Positions 8,430-18,818 are shown, numbered from the stretch's first letter. The stretch: DNA of 64,000 nt from an uncultured Gammaproteobacteria bacterium (GCA_947259705.1 CAMYNL010000016.1:1-64000), one strand, 5' to 3'. The notes: generated by a model not told the origin, from the sequence alone. Numbers and translations: made by a program.

Positions 8430-9479
8430 TCATGAATCGGTCTCCCCGTCGAACAATCCCCCCTGCGGCGGCGTCGCCGTCGGCGCGCCGAGGCCCAGGT
8501 GCAGCCAGGCACTGCGGGTGGCGACCCGGCCCCGCGGCGTGCGCATAAGAAAGCCCTGCTGGATGAGGAACGGTTCCAGCACGTCCTCGATGGTACCTCG
8601 TTCCTCGCCGATCGCGGCGGACAGGCTGTCGATGCCCACCGGGCCGCCATCAAACTTTTGGATCACCGCCAGCAGCAGGTTACGGTCCAGAAGATCCAGT
8701 CCATGCTGGTCGACCTCAAGCATTTCCAGTGCTCGGCCGGCTATTTCACCGGTCAGGCGGCCGTCGCCCCTGACCTCCGCGTAGTCTCGCGCGCGGCGCA
8801 GCAGCCGGTTGGCGATCCGGGGTGTGCCGCGCGATCGCTCGGCGATGGTCTCGATACCCGAGGCGTCCGCGGGCACGCCGAGGATCCGCGCCGAACGCTC
8901 GACGATGTGCGACAGATCACCGGTATTGTAGAACTCGAGCCTCTGCACGATGCCGAACCGGTCGCGCAACGGCGAGGTCAGCAGGCCGGCGCGGGTGGTG
9001 GCCCCGACCAGCGTGAACGGCGGGAGGTTCAGCTTCACGGATCTCGCCGCTGGACCCTCGCCGATCATGATGTCGAGGGCGTAGTCCTCCATCGCCGGAT
9101 ACAAGATCTCTTCCACCACCGGGCTCAGGCGATGGATCTCGTCCACGAACAGCACGTCGTGAGGCTCTAGATTGGTCAGTATGGCGGCGAGATCGCCGGC
9201 CTTCTCCAGCACCGGACCGGCGGTCTGGCGCAGCGTAACTCCGAGTTCATTGGCGATGATGTGCGCCAGCGTGGTCTTGCCGAGACCGGGCGGGCCGAAC
9301 AGCAGTACATGGTCCAGGGCTTCCTGACGGCGCCGCGTCGCGCTGATGAAAATGTCCAACTGTTCCCGCAAGCGGTCCTGTCCTACGAACTCGGTGAGGC
9401 GGGTCGGACGCAGGCTGCGATCGAATGCTTGCTCTTCGTCCTCGCCCTCCGTGAGAGGTGACACCAGCCGTTCGCTCAT
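8430..9479 (-). CDS. ruvB: Holliday junction helicase RuvB
   Basis: RuvB is the AAA+ motor that drives branch migration of Holliday junctions with RuvA. It is 349 residues with Walker [10 protein letters not shown] (about 62-70), Walker B FVDEIHR, sensor motif [18 protein letters not shown] and a C-terminal winged helix ([15 protein letters not shown]). The ATG overlaps the ruvA stop as ATGA, so translation is coupled. Confidence 0.97.
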   Translation of the reverse strand: MSERLVSPLTEGEDEEQAFDRSLRPTRLTEFVGQDRLREQLDIFISATRRRQEALDHVLLFGPPGLGKTTLAHIIANELGVTLRQTAGPVLEKAGDLAAILTNLEPHDVLFVDEIHRLSPVVEEILYPAMEDYALDIMIGEGPAARSVKLNLPPFTLVGATTRAGLLTSPLRDRFGIVQRLEFYNTGDLSHIVERSARILGVPADASGIETIAERSRGTPRIANRLLRRARDYAEVRGDGRLTGEIAGRALEMLEVDQHGLDLLDRNLLLAVIQKFDGGPVGIDSLSAAIGEERGTIEDVLEPFLIQQGFLMRTPRGRVATRSAWLHLGLGAPTATPPQGGLFDGETDS

Positions 9480-10084
9480 GCCGGGTTCCCCGCCAGCGCC
9501 CGCAGCGCACCGCGGATGATCTCCTCGCTGCTGAGGTCATCAGCCGCCACGTTACGCACCGCCCGGCTGGCGTCCACCGGTTTGTACCCCAGCGAAATCA
9601 AGGCGCTGACGGCGTCCTGCACCGGGCTGACCGGGGCCGTCGCGGCGCCCGGCGACGCTGTGGCGGCGGGCACATCGACTTCCTTGAGCAGCCTGTCACG
9701 CATCTCCACAATCAGCCGTTGCGCGGTCTTGCGGCCGATGCCGGGGACATGGGTAAGCCGATCGATGTCTTCACCGACCATGCACGAATGAAAGTCCTCC
9801 GCCGAGAGTGTCGACAGAATCGCCAACGCCACCCGCGGCCCCACCCCGGCCACCTTGAGCAGGTTGCGGAACAGGTCGCGCTGACGCTGCTGGTTAAATC
9901 CGTACAGCAGCTGGGCATCCTCCCGCACCACGAAATGAACGTGCAGCACGACCTCGGCCCCGGGATCGGGCAGATCATAGAAGGTCGTCATCGGGGCTTC
10001 CAGTTCGTAGCCGATGCCCTGCACATCGAGCACCAGCGCCGGCGGTCGCTTCTCCAGCAGGCGGCCGCGCAGGTAGGCAATCAC
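9476..10084 (-). CDS. ruvA: Holliday junction DNA-binding protein RuvA
   Basis: RuvA forms the tetramer that holds the four-way junction. The start is a GTG at 10084 ([15 protein letters not shown]), which overlaps the ruvC stop as GTGA and gives 202 residues, the normal size. Helix-hairpin-helix motifs are visible ([15 protein letters not shown] and [19 protein letters not shown]). A variable linker and a C-terminal domain III ([17 protein letters not shown]) follow. A longer in-frame start at 10180 lies inside ruvC and was rejected. Confidence 0.96.
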   Translation of the reverse strand: MIAYLRGRLLEKRPPALVLDVQGIGYELEAPMTTFYDLPDPGAEVVLHVHFVVREDAQLLYGFNQQRQRDLFRNLLKVAGVGPRVALAILSTLSAEDFHSCMVGEDIDRLTHVPGIGRKTAQRLIVEMRDRLLKEVDVPAATASPGAATAPVSPVQDAVSALISLGYKPVDASRAVRNVAADDLSSEEIIRGALRALAGNPA

Positions 10085-10593
10085 AGTCGCGCTCCCGCGG
10101 TAGACAGTCCCTGCAGCCAGCGAGCCCGGCCGTGGCTGTGGTTGAGATGGCAAATGGCACAGGCCAGCGCGTCCGCGCAATCGGTGGGCGGCTCGCCGCG
10201 CAGTCCGAGCAACACACGCACCATGTGCTGTACCTGCTGCTTGGCGGCCTTGCCCTTTCCCACTACCGACTGTTTGACCTGCAAGGCAGTGTACTCCGCC
10301 ACTTCGAGGTCGTGTATGGCGCCGGCGACAATCGCGGCACCGCGGGCTTGACCCAACACCAACGCCGATTGGGGATTGCGGGCGAGAAAAACCTTTTCCA
10401 CTGCCATCACCTGCGGTCTGTGTTCGACGATCACCGCCTCGAGTCGCCGGTAGATGATGCGCAGTCGCTGTGCCAACTCATAATCCGACAGGCGGATTTG
10501 CCCGCTATCGACATGCCGCAGCGCACCCGCTTCCGCTTCCACGATACCGAAACCGGTTATCCGCGATCCGGGGTCTATGCCCAGCACACGCAT
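10081..10593 (-). CDS. ruvC: Holliday junction endonuclease RuvC
   Basis: RuvC resolves Holliday junctions by paired nicks. All four catalytic acidic residues of the family are in place: Asp7 (GIDPGS), Glu66 (AVEKVF), and Asp138 and Asp141 (PTDCADALACAICH). Its 170 residues are typical. It is 23 nt after yebC and overlaps ruvA by 4 nt. Confidence 0.97.
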   Translation of the reverse strand: MRVLGIDPGSRITGFGIVEAEAGALRHVDSGQIRLSDYELAQRLRIIYRRLEAVIVEHRPQVMAVEKVFLARNPQSALVLGQARGAAIVAGAIHDLEVAEYTALQVKQSVVGKGKAAKQQVQHMVRVLLGLRGEPPTDCADALACAICHLNHSHGRARWLQGLSTAGARL

Positions 10594-10616
10594 GTCGCTA
10601 GCAGGTTCCGTCGCAG

Positions 10617-11363
10617 TTAACTGGCCTCCGACAGGAGGGTTTCGGGAAAATCAGCATTGGAGTAGACATCCTGAACATCGTCCAGTTCTTCCAGGGCATC
10701 CAGTAGTTTCAGAGCCCGCTGGCCGTCCTCCTCGCTGACACTGACCTCGTTGGCGGCGCGCTGCACGACGTCCACCGACTCTGGGTGCAGACCGGCGGCT
10801 TCCAGCGCCTGCCTTATTGTCTGCAGAGTTTCCGGACTGGTGGTGACTTCAACGCTGCCGTCGTCATCGCTTTCGATATCTTCCGCGCCCGCGTCGATGG
10901 CCGCTTCCATCACCCGGTCCTCGCCGGTACCGGGCGGAAAGGTGATGACCCCGACCTTGCTGAACAGGTAGGCGACGGAACCGTCGGTGCCCAGGTTGCC
11001 CCCGTTCTTGCTGAAGGCGTGGCGCACCTCGCTGACGGTCCGGTTGCGATTGTCGGTGGTGCACTCGACCAGCACCGCGATACCACCAGGCGCATAGCCC
11101 TCGTAACGGACTTCTTCATAGCTCACGCCCTCGATTTCCCCGGTACCTCGCTTGAGGGCGCGCTCGATGACGTCTTTAGTCATATTGCCCGCCAGGGCCT
11201 TGTCGATGGCCGCACGCAGCCGTGGGTTGGTGTCCGCGTCTCCGCCGCCCTCGCGGGCAGCCACCGTGATCTCGCGAATCAGGCGGGTGAACAGCTTGCC
11301 CTTCTTCGCGTCCTGGGCCGCTTTACGGAAGCGGATGTTCGCCCATTTACTGTGTCCGGCCAT
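10617..11363 (-). CDS. yebC: YebC/PmpR-family transcription or translation factor
   Basis: This 248-residue protein opens with the hallmark [14 protein letters not shown] and shows the three-domain YebC pattern ([23 protein letters not shown], the conserved acidic pocket region, and TDGSVAYLF). Family members act as DNA-binding regulators, and some have been linked to relief of ribosome stalling at proline stretches. Position between nudB and ruvC is conserved across gammaproteobacteria. The 110-nt gap to nudB could hold a promoter for the yebC-ruv run. Confidence 0.95.
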   Translation of the reverse strand: MAGHSKWANIRFRKAAQDAKKGKLFTRLIREITVAAREGGGDADTNPRLRAAIDKALAGNMTKDVIERALKRGTGEIEGVSYEEVRYEGYAPGGIAVLVECTTDNRNRTVSEVRHAFSKNGGNLGTDGSVAYLFSKVGVITFPPGTGEDRVMEAAIDAGAEDIESDDDGSVEVTTSPETLQTIRQALEAAGLHPESVDVVQRAANEVSVSEEDGQRALKLLDALEELDDVQDVYSNADFPETLLSEAS

Positions 11364-11473
11364 TCTGCGCTTTCATGCCCCTGCTCTGGTCTCGCGGAAA
11401 ACCGATAGGTATCCACACAGTTTAACACCCCATTCACAGTAACCCCAAGATATAGGGGCGCCGCCGCCGATCG

Positions 11474-11944
11474 TCACCCACATGTTGACGTCCCGTCCCG
11501 ATTCACCACCCGGCGGATGCCCTCCCGGTTGCTCCATGACCACACCCGCGCCAGGGCCTCTTCGCGGCTCAGCCACAGGTAGGCGTGATGCTCCGACTCC
11601 CGCAGCCGCGGCGCCATGCAGGCAGGCAGGGCCAGCGAATACAGGCGCTCGAGATTGTGGGTGACGCCCGGCGCATATCGCCGCCGCCACTGGTGCAGGA
11701 TGCGGAATCGGAAGCAGTGATCGCGGTCGGTCAGCCCCTCGGCAGGGTCGAAGCCGGTCTCCTCGAAAAGCTCACGCCGGGCCGCCTGCAATGGTGTCTC
11801 GTGCCAGCGCAGGCTGCCGGTTACCGACTGCCAGAAATCCGGATGGTCCGTGCGCTTCAGCAGCAGCACCTGGTGTTCGCAGTGGACCACTACCAGCACC
11901 GACTCCGGACGTTTGTACGGACCTGGAGGCTCAGCTCTCCTCAC
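11474..11944 (-). CDS. nudB: NudB-like Nudix hydrolase (dihydroneopterin triphosphate pyrophosphatase)
   Basis: The Nudix box is complete ([24 protein letters not shown]-x5-E-x7-RE-L-x-EE-x-G-F). Its position between aspS and yebC matches nudB, which removes pyrophosphate from dihydroneopterin triphosphate in folate synthesis. The start is a GTG at 11944 preceded by AGGA. That GTG lies inside the last codons of the ancestral aspS frame, a 14-nt overlap. This supports the view that the tail of aspS still sits in its native position. 156 residues. Confidence 0.88.
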   Translation of the reverse strand: MRRAEPPGPYKRPESVLVVVHCEHQVLLLKRTDHPDFWQSVTGSLRWHETPLQAARRELFEETGFDPAEGLTDRDHCFRFRILHQWRRRYAPGVTHNLERLYSLALPACMAPRLRESEHHAYLWLSREEALARVWSWSNREGIRRVVNRDGTSTCG

Positions 11945-13641
11945 CGGTCCTGTTCGCCGGCTTACGCAACCGGATGTGCAGTTCCCGCAGCTGCTGGGGA
12001 TCGACGACGCTGGGTGCCTCGGTCATCAGGCATGATGCCTTCTGCGTCTTCGGGAAGGCGATAACGTCGCGGATGGGCCTCCAACAGGAAGCCGAACTTC
12101 TCGCGCGCTTCCTGCTCATCGATGCCCAGCGCCTGAAACACGCCGTACTGCACTTCGCGCTGGTGGATACGGATGGAACCACCGCCGATCTCGGCCCCGT
12201 TGAGCACCATGTCATAGGCACGCGACAGGACGCCGCCGGGGTCGCTGGCAAGTCGCTCCTCGTCCGTCGTCTGCGGTGCGGTGAACGGATGGTGCAGCGA
12301 CACCCAGCGTCCGTTTTCGGCGTCGTGCTCGAACATTGGAAAATCAACCACCCACAATGGCTGCCAGCCCTCGCGCACCAGCCCCAGGTCCTGCCCCAGC
12401 CTCGTCCGCAGCGCGCCCAGGGACTCGTTGACGATCGGCGCCTCGTCGGCGCCGAAAAAGATCAGGTCCCCGTCCGCCGCCCGGCAGCGTTCCAGCAGCT
12501 CGGTGACGACCTCGTCGGGCAGAAACTTCAGGATGGGCGATTGCAGGCCATCACGCCCCTGCGCACGATTATTGACTTTGATGTAGGCAAGCCCCTTGGC
12601 GCCAAACTGTTTTACGAATTCCGTGTAGGCGTCAATCTGCTGCCGGGTCAGGGCGCCCCCTTCCGGCAGCGGCAGTGCCGCCACGCGGCCGGTCTTGCTG
12701 TTGGCGGGGCCGGAAAATACCTTGAATTCAACCGCCCGCATCAACTCGGTGACCTCTACCAGCTCCAGCTCTATGCGCAGGTCTGGTCGATCGCTGCCGA
12801 AGCGCGATACCGCCTCGGCATAGGAAATACGCGGAAACGGGGCCGGCAGTTCGACGGACAACACGGTACGGAACAGGTCACTGATCAAGGATTCCATCAA
12901 CCCCATAATGCCGTCTTCTTCCATGAAGGAGGTCTCGATATCGAGCTGGGTAAACTCGGGCTGGCGGTCCGCACGCAAGTCCTCGTCGCGAAAGCAGCGC
13001 GCTATCTGGTAGTAGCGCTCGAACCCGGACACCATCAGTAACTGCTTGAACAGCTGCGGCGATTGTGGCAAAGCGAAAAACCGGCCTGCATGGGTGCGGC
13101 TGGGTACCAGGTAGTCGCGCGCGCCTTCAGGCGTCGACCGGGTCAGCATCGGCGTCTCGATCTCCACGAAGCCGCGCTCGTCCAGGAAGGCCCGCAAGGC
13201 CTTGATTACCCGGTGCCGCAGACGCAACCTGCCGTGCATGCCGTCGCGGCGCAGGTCCAGGTAACGATACTTGAGGCGCACGGCCTCGTTGACATCGTCC
13301 TCGTCGAGCTGAAACGGCAGTGCTTCGGCGCGGTTCAGCACCTCCACCGCATGCGCATACAATTCTACCGCGCCGGTTGCCAGATCCGGGTTCTCGGTGC
13401 CGGCCGGCCGTCTGCGCACCCGCCCGTGCACCCGCAACACGTACTCGTTCCGCGTCGCGTCTGCGGTCTCAAAGGCCTGGCGCTCATCGGGGTCCGCGAC
13501 CACCTGCAGCAATCCGCTGCGATCCCGCAGATCGATGAAAATGACACCGCCATGGTCGCGGCGGCGGTGCGCCCAGCCGCAGACTGTGATTCTTTCGTCG
13601 ATAAGCGATACATCGACGTTTTCACATTCGTGGCTTCGCAT
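11931..13641 (-). pseudogene. aspS: Aspartyl-tRNA synthetase with internal deletion and frameshift
   Basis: From ATG 13641 the frame encodes a normal AspRS for 522 residues: OB-fold anticodon domain ([12 protein letters not shown]), class II motif 1, motif 2 ([20 protein letters not shown]) and the bacterial insertion, ending FGFLLEA. It then reads 37 unrelated residues to a stop at 11962. In another frame, from 12074 to the stop at 11931, the true C-terminus continues as [21 protein letters not shown] and ends [11 protein letters not shown]. By comparison with E. coli AspRS, about 27 codons are missing at 12074-12076, including motif 3 (the GLDR loop with the ATP-binding Arg). One base of that segment remains, so about 80 nt are lost. 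As written the enzyme cannot work. AspRS is essential, so an assembly error or a second copy elsewhere must be considered. Confidence 0.9.
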
Positions 13642-13679
13642 GAATTGAAGGCTTCCTTCTCGTTCTGTCTGTTGAGCTG

Positions 13680-14351
13680 CTAGCGTGCTTTCGACGCCGG
13701 GACCTCTGCCACCACCTCGACGGAGGTGTCCCCGTCACCGCGCTGCACCTGAAGTTCATCAGGCACCACCACGCCGGTGGAAAGAATGATCTTCAGGCCC
13801 TTGTCCACTGGCATATCCAGCACCACCACGTCCTTGCGCGGGACCATCAGGAAGAAGCCCGAGGTCGGGTTCGGCGTGGTGGGAATATAGATGCTGACCA
13901 GGTTCTGCCCGGTCGCCTGTTCGAACACCCGTGCAGTGTCGCCAGTGATGAAGCCCAGGGTCCACATTTCGCGGCGGGGATACTCTACCAGCACCACCTT
14001 ACGGAAAGACTTTCCCGACGTACTGAAAAGCGTTTCGGTGATCTGCTTCACCGACGAATAGATGGACCGCACCAACGGGATTCGCGCGAGCAAGTCCTCC
14101 CAGATCTTCACCAGGCGGCTGCCCAGCAGGTTGGCGAAGACCATGCCGGTGATGATGACCGTCAACGCCGCCAAGGCTATGCCAAGACCGGGAATGTTGA
14201 AGCCAAGCAGGGTTTCCGGCCGGTACTGGTAGGGGATCAGCAACAGTGTGCGGTCCGCCAGATCCACCAGGAATTTGATCACCAGCACCGTAACCCCGAG
14301 CGGTACCCAAAGCAGCAGCCCGGCGACTATCCAGCGACGCAATCGACCCAT
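13680..14351 (-). CDS. DUF502 family membrane protein
   Basis: This 223-residue protein has two N-terminal transmembrane helices (about 8-30 and 52-78) and a cytoplasmic domain with the DUF502 signatures [20 protein letters not shown] and FVMVP-like [16 protein letters not shown]. The biochemical role is unknown. It lies between the fmdB-like gene (6-nt gap) and aspS (38 nt), a common gammaproteobacterial arrangement. Confidence 0.88.
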   Translation of the reverse strand: MGRLRRWIVAGLLLWVPLGVTVLVIKFLVDLADRTLLLIPYQYRPETLLGFNIPGLGIALAALTVIITGMVFANLLGSRLVKIWEDLLARIPLVRSIYSSVKQITETLFSTSGKSFRKVVLVEYPRREMWTLGFITGDTARVFEQATGQNLVSIYIPTTPNPTSGFFLMVPRKDVVVLDMPVDKGLKIILSTGVVVPDELQVQRGDGDTSVEVVAEVPASKAR

Positions 14352-14357
14352 CGGGAA

Positions 14358-14666
14358 TCAGGCTCCTTCCGTTTTCTTGCCGGCTGCCTGGCTTTCGGGC
14401 GTGCCCGAAGATGCTGTCCCGCCGCTGCTGTCGCCCTCGGGTTTCTTCGCCGGCTTGTCATCGGCCGCCGCGCCCGGTTTGCTCTTATGCTTGAAATCGG
14501 TTTCGTACCAGCCGCTTCCCTTCAGACGGAAAGCCGCCGCCGTGACTTTCTTGCGCAGCGCCGCCTCACCGCACTCAGGACACTCCCTGAACGGTTCCTC
14601 GTTGATTTTTTGCAACGCCTCGAGTTCGTGCCCGCAGGCGAGACAAGCATACTGGTAAATCGGCAT
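14358..14666 (-). CDS. FmdB-type zinc-ribbon protein
   Basis: From ATG 14666 the protein is 102 residues. It opens MPIYQYACLACGHELE and continues CPECGEAALRKKVTAAAFRLKGSGWYETDF, the FmdB putative regulatory zinc-ribbon family with two CxxC pairs. The C-terminal third is a disordered Lys/Pro/Gly/Ser tail. The upstream in-frame extension to 14738 lacks family similarity. Function is unknown; position before DUF502-aspS is conserved. Confidence 0.88.
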   Translation of the reverse strand: MPIYQYACLACGHELEALQKINEEPFRECPECGEAALRKKVTAAAFRLKGSGWYETDFKHKSKPGAAADDKPAKKPEGDSSGGTASSGTPESQAAGKKTEGA

Positions 14667-14781
14667 CTTGGAACTCCATCGGGTATTCGTACCCGACCGC
14701 GAACAGGGGTACGAAGAAGATCTAATGCAACCGCGCATTATAGCCCTTTGCGCCCGCCGATGAGCGACGAAATGCCGCGTT

Positions 14782-14797
14782 CTGGGTCGGGACCCAG
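14782..14797. terminator. Possible hairpin downstream of pmbA
   Basis: CTGGGTC and GACCCAG form an inverted repeat with almost no loop, or 6 bp with a CGGG loop. It lies 27 nt past the pmbA stop in the 157-nt gap before the fmdB gene. There is no T-run after it on either strand, so rho-independent termination is doubtful. Confidence 0.25.
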
Positions 14798-14823
14798 CGA
14801 CGGCCGCGGACCCGCAGCCTTGT

Positions 14824-16173
14824 TCAGCTGCCGGCGACGGTGAGATTGTTCAGGAGGATAGAGCCGGTTCTGATATTGCGACGGGTGTCCAGGTCGTTGC
14901 CCACCGCGGCGATGTCCTGGAACATGCGTGGCAGATTACCGGCCACGGTGATCTCCTCCACCGGATACTGAATCTCGCCGTTCTCCACCCAGAAGCCCAC
15001 GGCGCCGCGCGAGTAATCCCCCGTGACCAGGTTGACGCCGGAACCGATCAGCTCCGTAACCAGCAGTCCGGTGCCCAGCTCCCGCAGCAGCTCGGCCAGG
15101 CCGAGGGGTCCGGGTTCGATGGTCAGATTACGCGCGCCGCCGGCATTGCCGGTGGATTCCATGCCCAGCTTGCAGCCCGAATAAGTATCCAGCACATAAC
15201 TCTGCAGCACCCCTTGCGTCACCAGGTCCCGGTCCCGGGTCGCCACACCCTCGTTGTCAAACCAGGCACTGCCGACGGCCTTGGGCAGGTGGGGCTGCTC
15301 GTAGATACGGACCCCTTCACTGAATATCGGCTGCTGCAGACGGTCCAGCAGGAACGAGGCCTTGCGGTACAGGCTGCTGCCGCGCACGGCGGCGGTGAAG
15401 TGGGAAAGCAGCGACGCTGCCACCGGCGCCTCATACAGGACCGGACATTGCCGGGTCGGCATCTTGCGGGCGCCCAGCCTGCGCAACGTCCGCTTGGCGG
15501 CGGCGGCACCGACGAGGGCCGCGTCCTCCAGTTCGTGCGGATCCCGCGCGGCGCTGTACCAGTAGTCCCGCTGCATCGCACCGTCCTGTTCACCCACCAC
15601 TGCGCAACTGATGCTGTGTCGGGTGCCCGCCGAATCGCCCGCGAAACCGCTACTGTTGGCATAGACCTCGGTGCCGCTGTGACTCGCCACCGTCGCCCCC
15701 TCCGAGTTGACCAGGCGTGGATCGCTGTCCAGCGCAGCACCCTCGCAGGCGCGGGCAAGCTCTATCGCCGCAGCGACGTCGATGGACCAGGGATGATAAA
15801 GATCGAGATCCATCGGCTCACGTGCCAGGCGTGCGGGGTCGGCAAGCCCGGCGCAGCGGTCCGCGGCCGTGTATTTGGCGATCGAGCAGGCGGCGCGCAC
15901 GGTGTCCGCGACCGCCGCGGCGGCAAAATCGGACGAGCTCGCAGAACCCGTCTGGTTGCCGAAGTACACCGACACCACCAGGTTCTTGTCGCGATTGTGC
16001 TCCACTGTCTCGACCTCGCCCATGCGTACGGTGGCGGAATATCCATGACTGCGGTTCACGGCGACTTCCGCCGCGGTTGCGCCGCCACGACGGGCCTCCT
16101 CCAGTACCTGCTGCGCCAGGTCGTGCAGGCGTTGCATGTCCCAATCCGCTTCGTGCTGCGCTGTCTGTGTCAT
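14824..16173 (-). CDS. pmbA: TldE/PmbA metalloprotease subunit
   Basis: PmbA (TldE) pairs with TldD in a peptidase that matures modified peptides such as microcins and degrades unfolded peptides. It is 449 residues with family blocks MPTRQCPVLYEAPVAASLL, GSAWFDNEGVATRDRDLV and TGDYSRGAVGFWVENGEIQYPVEEITVAGNL near the C-terminus. It lacks the metal-binding HExxxH of TldD, as expected. It follows tldD by 24 nt on the same strand, so both subunits are co-expressed. Confidence 0.95.
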   Translation of the reverse strand: MTQTAQHEADWDMQRLHDLAQQVLEEARRGGATAAEVAVNRSHGYSATVRMGEVETVEHNRDKNLVVSVYFGNQTGSASSSDFAAAAVADTVRAACSIAKYTAADRCAGLADPARLAREPMDLDLYHPWSIDVAAAIELARACEGAALDSDPRLVNSEGATVASHSGTEVYANSSGFAGDSAGTRHSISCAVVGEQDGAMQRDYWYSAARDPHELEDAALVGAAAAKRTLRRLGARKMPTRQCPVLYEAPVAASLLSHFTAAVRGSSLYRKASFLLDRLQQPIFSEGVRIYEQPHLPKAVGSAWFDNEGVATRDRDLVTQGVLQSYVLDTYSGCKLGMESTGNAGGARNLTIEPGPLGLAELLRELGTGLLVTELIGSGVNLVTGDYSRGAVGFWVENGEIQYPVEEITVAGNLPRMFQDIAAVGNDLDTRRNIRTGSILLNNLTVAGS

Positions 16174-16197
16174 GTCTGCTGTGTCTCCTGGTTCGGG

Positions 16198-17646
16198 CTA
16201 GACCTGCACGCCGCCCACCGTGATGCCGTTCAGGCGCAACGTTGGCTGCCCGACGCCTACCGGCACCAGCTGGCCCTCCTTGCCACAGGTGCCAACGCCG
16301 GTATCCAGCTCCATGTCGTTACCGACCATGCTGACTCGGGTGAGCACATCGGGCCCGTTGCCGATCAGGGTGGCGCCACGCACCGGCCGCGTCACACTGC
16401 CGTTTTCGATCAGGTAGGCTTCGCTGGCGGAAAACACGAACTTGCCCGAGGTGATGTCCACCTGCCCGCCACCGAAGTTCACCGCGTAAAGACCGCGGTC
16501 GACCGAGGCAATTATTTCGCCTGGATCGTATTCGCCGGCATGCATGTAGGTATTGGTCATGCGCGGCATCGGCAAATGCGCGAACGACTCGCGGCGTCCG
16601 TTGCCGGTCGGCGGCACACCCATCAGGCGCGCATTCATGGTGTCCTGCAGGTAGGTCCTGAGCACACCGTTTTCAATCAATACCGTGTTCTGTGTCGGCG
16701 TGCCCTCGTCGTCCACGGTCAGCGACCCGCGCCGATTGGGCAGCGTGCCATCGTCAACCACCGTGCATTGTTCGGACGCCACCCGTTCGCCGATGCGCCC
16801 GGAAAAAGCTGAAGTGCCCTTGCGGTTGAAGTCGCCCTCCAGGCCATGCCCTATCGCCTCATGCAGCAGGATGCCAGGCCAGCCTGGGCCCAGCACCACT
16901 GTCATGGTCCCCGCCGGCGCATCGTCCGCATCAAGGTTGACCAGCGCCTGACGAGCAGCCTCGCGGGCAAAACCGAGCGCCAGCTCATCCACGAAATAAT
17001 CGAAGCCATAGCGGCCACCCCCACCCGCCGAACCCTGTTCCCGGCGCCCCCGCTGCTCGGCAATCACGGTCACATTCAGCCGCACCAGCGGCCTCACGTC
17101 CGCCACCATCTGACCGTCGTTGCGCGCCACCAGCACCACGTCATGGACCGCCGCCAGACTGGCCAGCACCTCCTTGATGCGAGGGTCCTGGCGTCGTGCC
17201 TCCTGTTCGACCCGTTCCAACAGGGAGATCTTGTCTGCATCTGGAATCGACGCCAGTGGATCTGCGGCGCCGTACAGGGCCGGTATCTCGTGGCGAACGG
17301 CATGGATGGCGATAGGCTGGCCCTGGTCCGCGCCCTGGCGGGCAATGGCTCGCGCCGCCTCTGCTGCCTGAGTCAGCGCCGGCAGCACGATTTCGTCGGA
17401 ATAGGCGAATCCCGTCTTCTCCCCCGACACAGCGCGAACGCCCACGCCCTGCTCGATGCTGTGGCTGCCGTTTTTCACCCGCCCCTCTTCCAGTGACCAG
17501 GTTTCCTGGCGCGTATATTCGAAGTAAAGGTCGGCGTAGTCGACGCTCGGTCCGGCCAGGTGCCCGAACAGCCGCGCGATCTCTGATTCACCCAGGCCGC
17601 TCGGGGAGAGGAGTGTCTGTCTTGCTAGTTCGAGAGCTTGCGTCAT
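16198..17646 (-). CDS. tldD: Metalloprotease TldD
   Basis: TldD is the zinc-bearing catalytic subunit of the TldD/E protease. It is 482 residues with the metal-binding motif [20 protein letters not shown] (HExxxH), followed by [15 protein letters not shown] and the C-terminal [17 protein letters not shown]. The ATG at 17646 lies 9 nt downstream of the Nit-family gene stop, so the yhdP-Nit-tldD-pmbA series looks like one transcription unit. Confidence 0.96.
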   Translation of the reverse strand: MTQALELARQTLLSPSGLGESEIARLFGHLAGPSVDYADLYFEYTRQETWSLEEGRVKNGSHSIEQGVGVRAVSGEKTGFAYSDEIVLPALTQAAEAARAIARQGADQGQPIAIHAVRHEIPALYGAADPLASIPDADKISLLERVEQEARRQDPRIKEVLASLAAVHDVVLVARNDGQMVADVRPLVRLNVTVIAEQRGRREQGSAGGGGRYGFDYFVDELALGFAREAARQALVNLDADDAPAGTMTVVLGPGWPGILLHEAIGHGLEGDFNRKGTSAFSGRIGERVASEQCTVVDDGTLPNRRGSLTVDDEGTPTQNTVLIENGVLRTYLQDTMNARLMGVPPTGNGRRESFAHLPMPRMTNTYMHAGEYDPGEIIASVDRGLYAVNFGGGQVDITSGKFVFSASEAYLIENGSVTRPVRGATLIGNGPDVLTRVSMVGNDMELDTGVGTCGKEGQLVPVGVGQPTLRLNGITVGGVQV

Positions 17647-17655
17647 GGCTATTAC

Positions 17656-18468
17656 TCAGATTCGTCTGTGTTGCAGCGCCGGAAAACGTCGGCGCAGGGA
17701 GGTGACGATTTCCCTGTCGATGTCGGCCGTTACGACCCCCTCGCCACTATCGAGTTCGCTGAGTATGCGCCCCCAGGGATCAACGATCAGTGAATGCCCA
17801 TGCGTGTGGCGGCCGCTGGCATGGCGGCCGCACTGCCCCGACGCGACCACATAGGCAAGGTTTTCGATCGCCCTGGCCCGCAACAGGGGTTCCCAGTGCG
17901 CGTGGCCGGTGGTGGCCGTGAAGGCCGACGGTACCGCAAACAGTTCAGCGCCGTCCCCGGAAAGTCGCCGATAGAGTTCCGGGAACCGCAGATCGTAGCA
18001 GACCGACAAACCCAGCCGTCCCGCCGGCGTGTCGATGCAGATCAGGTTTGCGGTCACCGGACCCGGTTCGATGGCGTCAGATTCGCGGTATGCCTCGTCG
18101 CTGTCCAGCTCGACGTCGAACAGGTGTATCTTGTCGTAGCGGGCCACCCGACGACCCCGGTTATCGAACACCAATGAGCTGGCGCGTACTCTGGCCCCGC
18201 CCTGCGCGCGCATCGGCAAGGTGCCGCCAACCATCCACAACCCCATCTGCCTTGCCTGCGCTGAAAGAAATGCCTGTGCGGGGCCGGCCCCGTCCTGTTC
18301 CGCCGCGGCGATGCGATTACCTTCACTGGCCGGCATGAGGCTGAAGTTCTCAGGCAGCACCACCAGCCCGGCTCCCCTCGCGGCCGCTTCACGAAGCAGT
18401 TTTGCGCAACGCTCAAGGTTCGCGTCCAGCCTGGGACCCGAGTTCATCTGCACTGCGGCGACACGCAT
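17656..18468 (-). CDS. Nit-family carbon-nitrogen hydrolase
   Basis: This is a nitrilase-superfamily amidase, closest in pattern to Nit1/Nit2 enzymes that hydrolyse deaminated glutathione. The catalytic triad is visible: Glu40 (LPENFS), Lys113 (YDKIHLFDVE) and Cys157 (SVCYDLRFPELYR). The ATG at 18468 gives 270 residues and overlaps the preceding stop by one base (TGATG). A longer start at 18573 adds non-homologous residues. The substrate assignment is from the family and position; other short amides are possible. Confidence 0.9.
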   Translation of the reverse strand: MRVAAVQMNSGPRLDANLERCAKLLREAAARGAGLVVLPENFSLMPASEGNRIAAAEQDGAGPAQAFLSAQARQMGLWMVGGTLPMRAQGGARVRASSLVFDNRGRRVARYDKIHLFDVELDSDEAYRESDAIEPGPVTANLICIDTPAGRLGLSVCYDLRFPELYRRLSGDGAELFAVPSAFTATTGHAHWEPLLRARAIENLAYVVASGQCGRHASGRHTHGHSLIVDPWGRILSELDSGEGVVTADIDREIVTSLRRRFPALQHRRI

Positions 18469-18818
18469 CAGCGCCGGGCTTTCGTTTCGACATATAACAC
18501 TATGGTCTCCGGGATACCGGAACCCGGCTCCAGCAAGATGTGACTCGAGCTGATGCCCAACGCCACCAGCCAATCGCGCAGGTCGATCGCCCAGGCGTCC
18601 CCTCGGTCACCGCCGGGATAGTGGATGACGATCTGCCCGCCGTCGCTTTTGTCGTAGTCATCGACCAGGCGCTGCAGGACCGGGAGCTGTGTGACGTTAA
18701 CGCCCTGCCTCAGCAGCGACCAGTCGGCGCGAGTGATCATTTCCGCCGCCGGCAGCGGCATGCTCGCAATCAGCAGCAGGAACGCCGCGGCGATTCTATC
18801 AGCCTTCAGCCGCGGCAT
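18468..18818 (-). CDS. Small exported protein of unknown function
   Basis: 116 residues with a probable signal peptide (hydrophobic stretch AAAFLLLIASMPLPAAE) and a compact alpha/beta region (VLQRLVDDYDKSDGGQIVIHYPGGD, then DWLVALGISSSHILLEPGSG). The pattern, including the spacing of a GGQIVIHYPGG strand and an ILLEPGSG strand, recalls the OmpA/MotB-like or secreted ABC-carrier folds, but I do not recognise the family. It overlaps yhdP by 20 nt upstream and the Nit gene by 1 nt downstream, so it is a genuine translated member of this operon. Confidence 0.75.
   Translation of the reverse strand: MPRLKADRIAAAFLLLIASMPLPAAEMITRADWSLLRQGVNVTQLPVLQRLVDDYDKSDGGQIVIHYPGGDRGDAWAIDLRDWLVALGISSSHILLEPGSGIPETIVLYVETKARR

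Noticed and set aside
8369-8653. Longer N-terminus for ybgC
   Set aside because: The extension is Arg-rich, overlaps ruvB on the same strand in another frame, and destroys the family length. The ATG at 8368 is directly before the conserved hot-dog domain.
14667-14823. Possible small gene or RNA between pmbA and the FmdB-type gene
   Set aside because: No ORF with a ribosome site and no convincing RNA fold apart from a weak hairpin at 14782-14797.
15214-16812. 532-codon plus-strand frame opposite pmbA and tldD
   Set aside because: Shadow of the real minus-strand genes, with no recognisable motifs and no sensible start.
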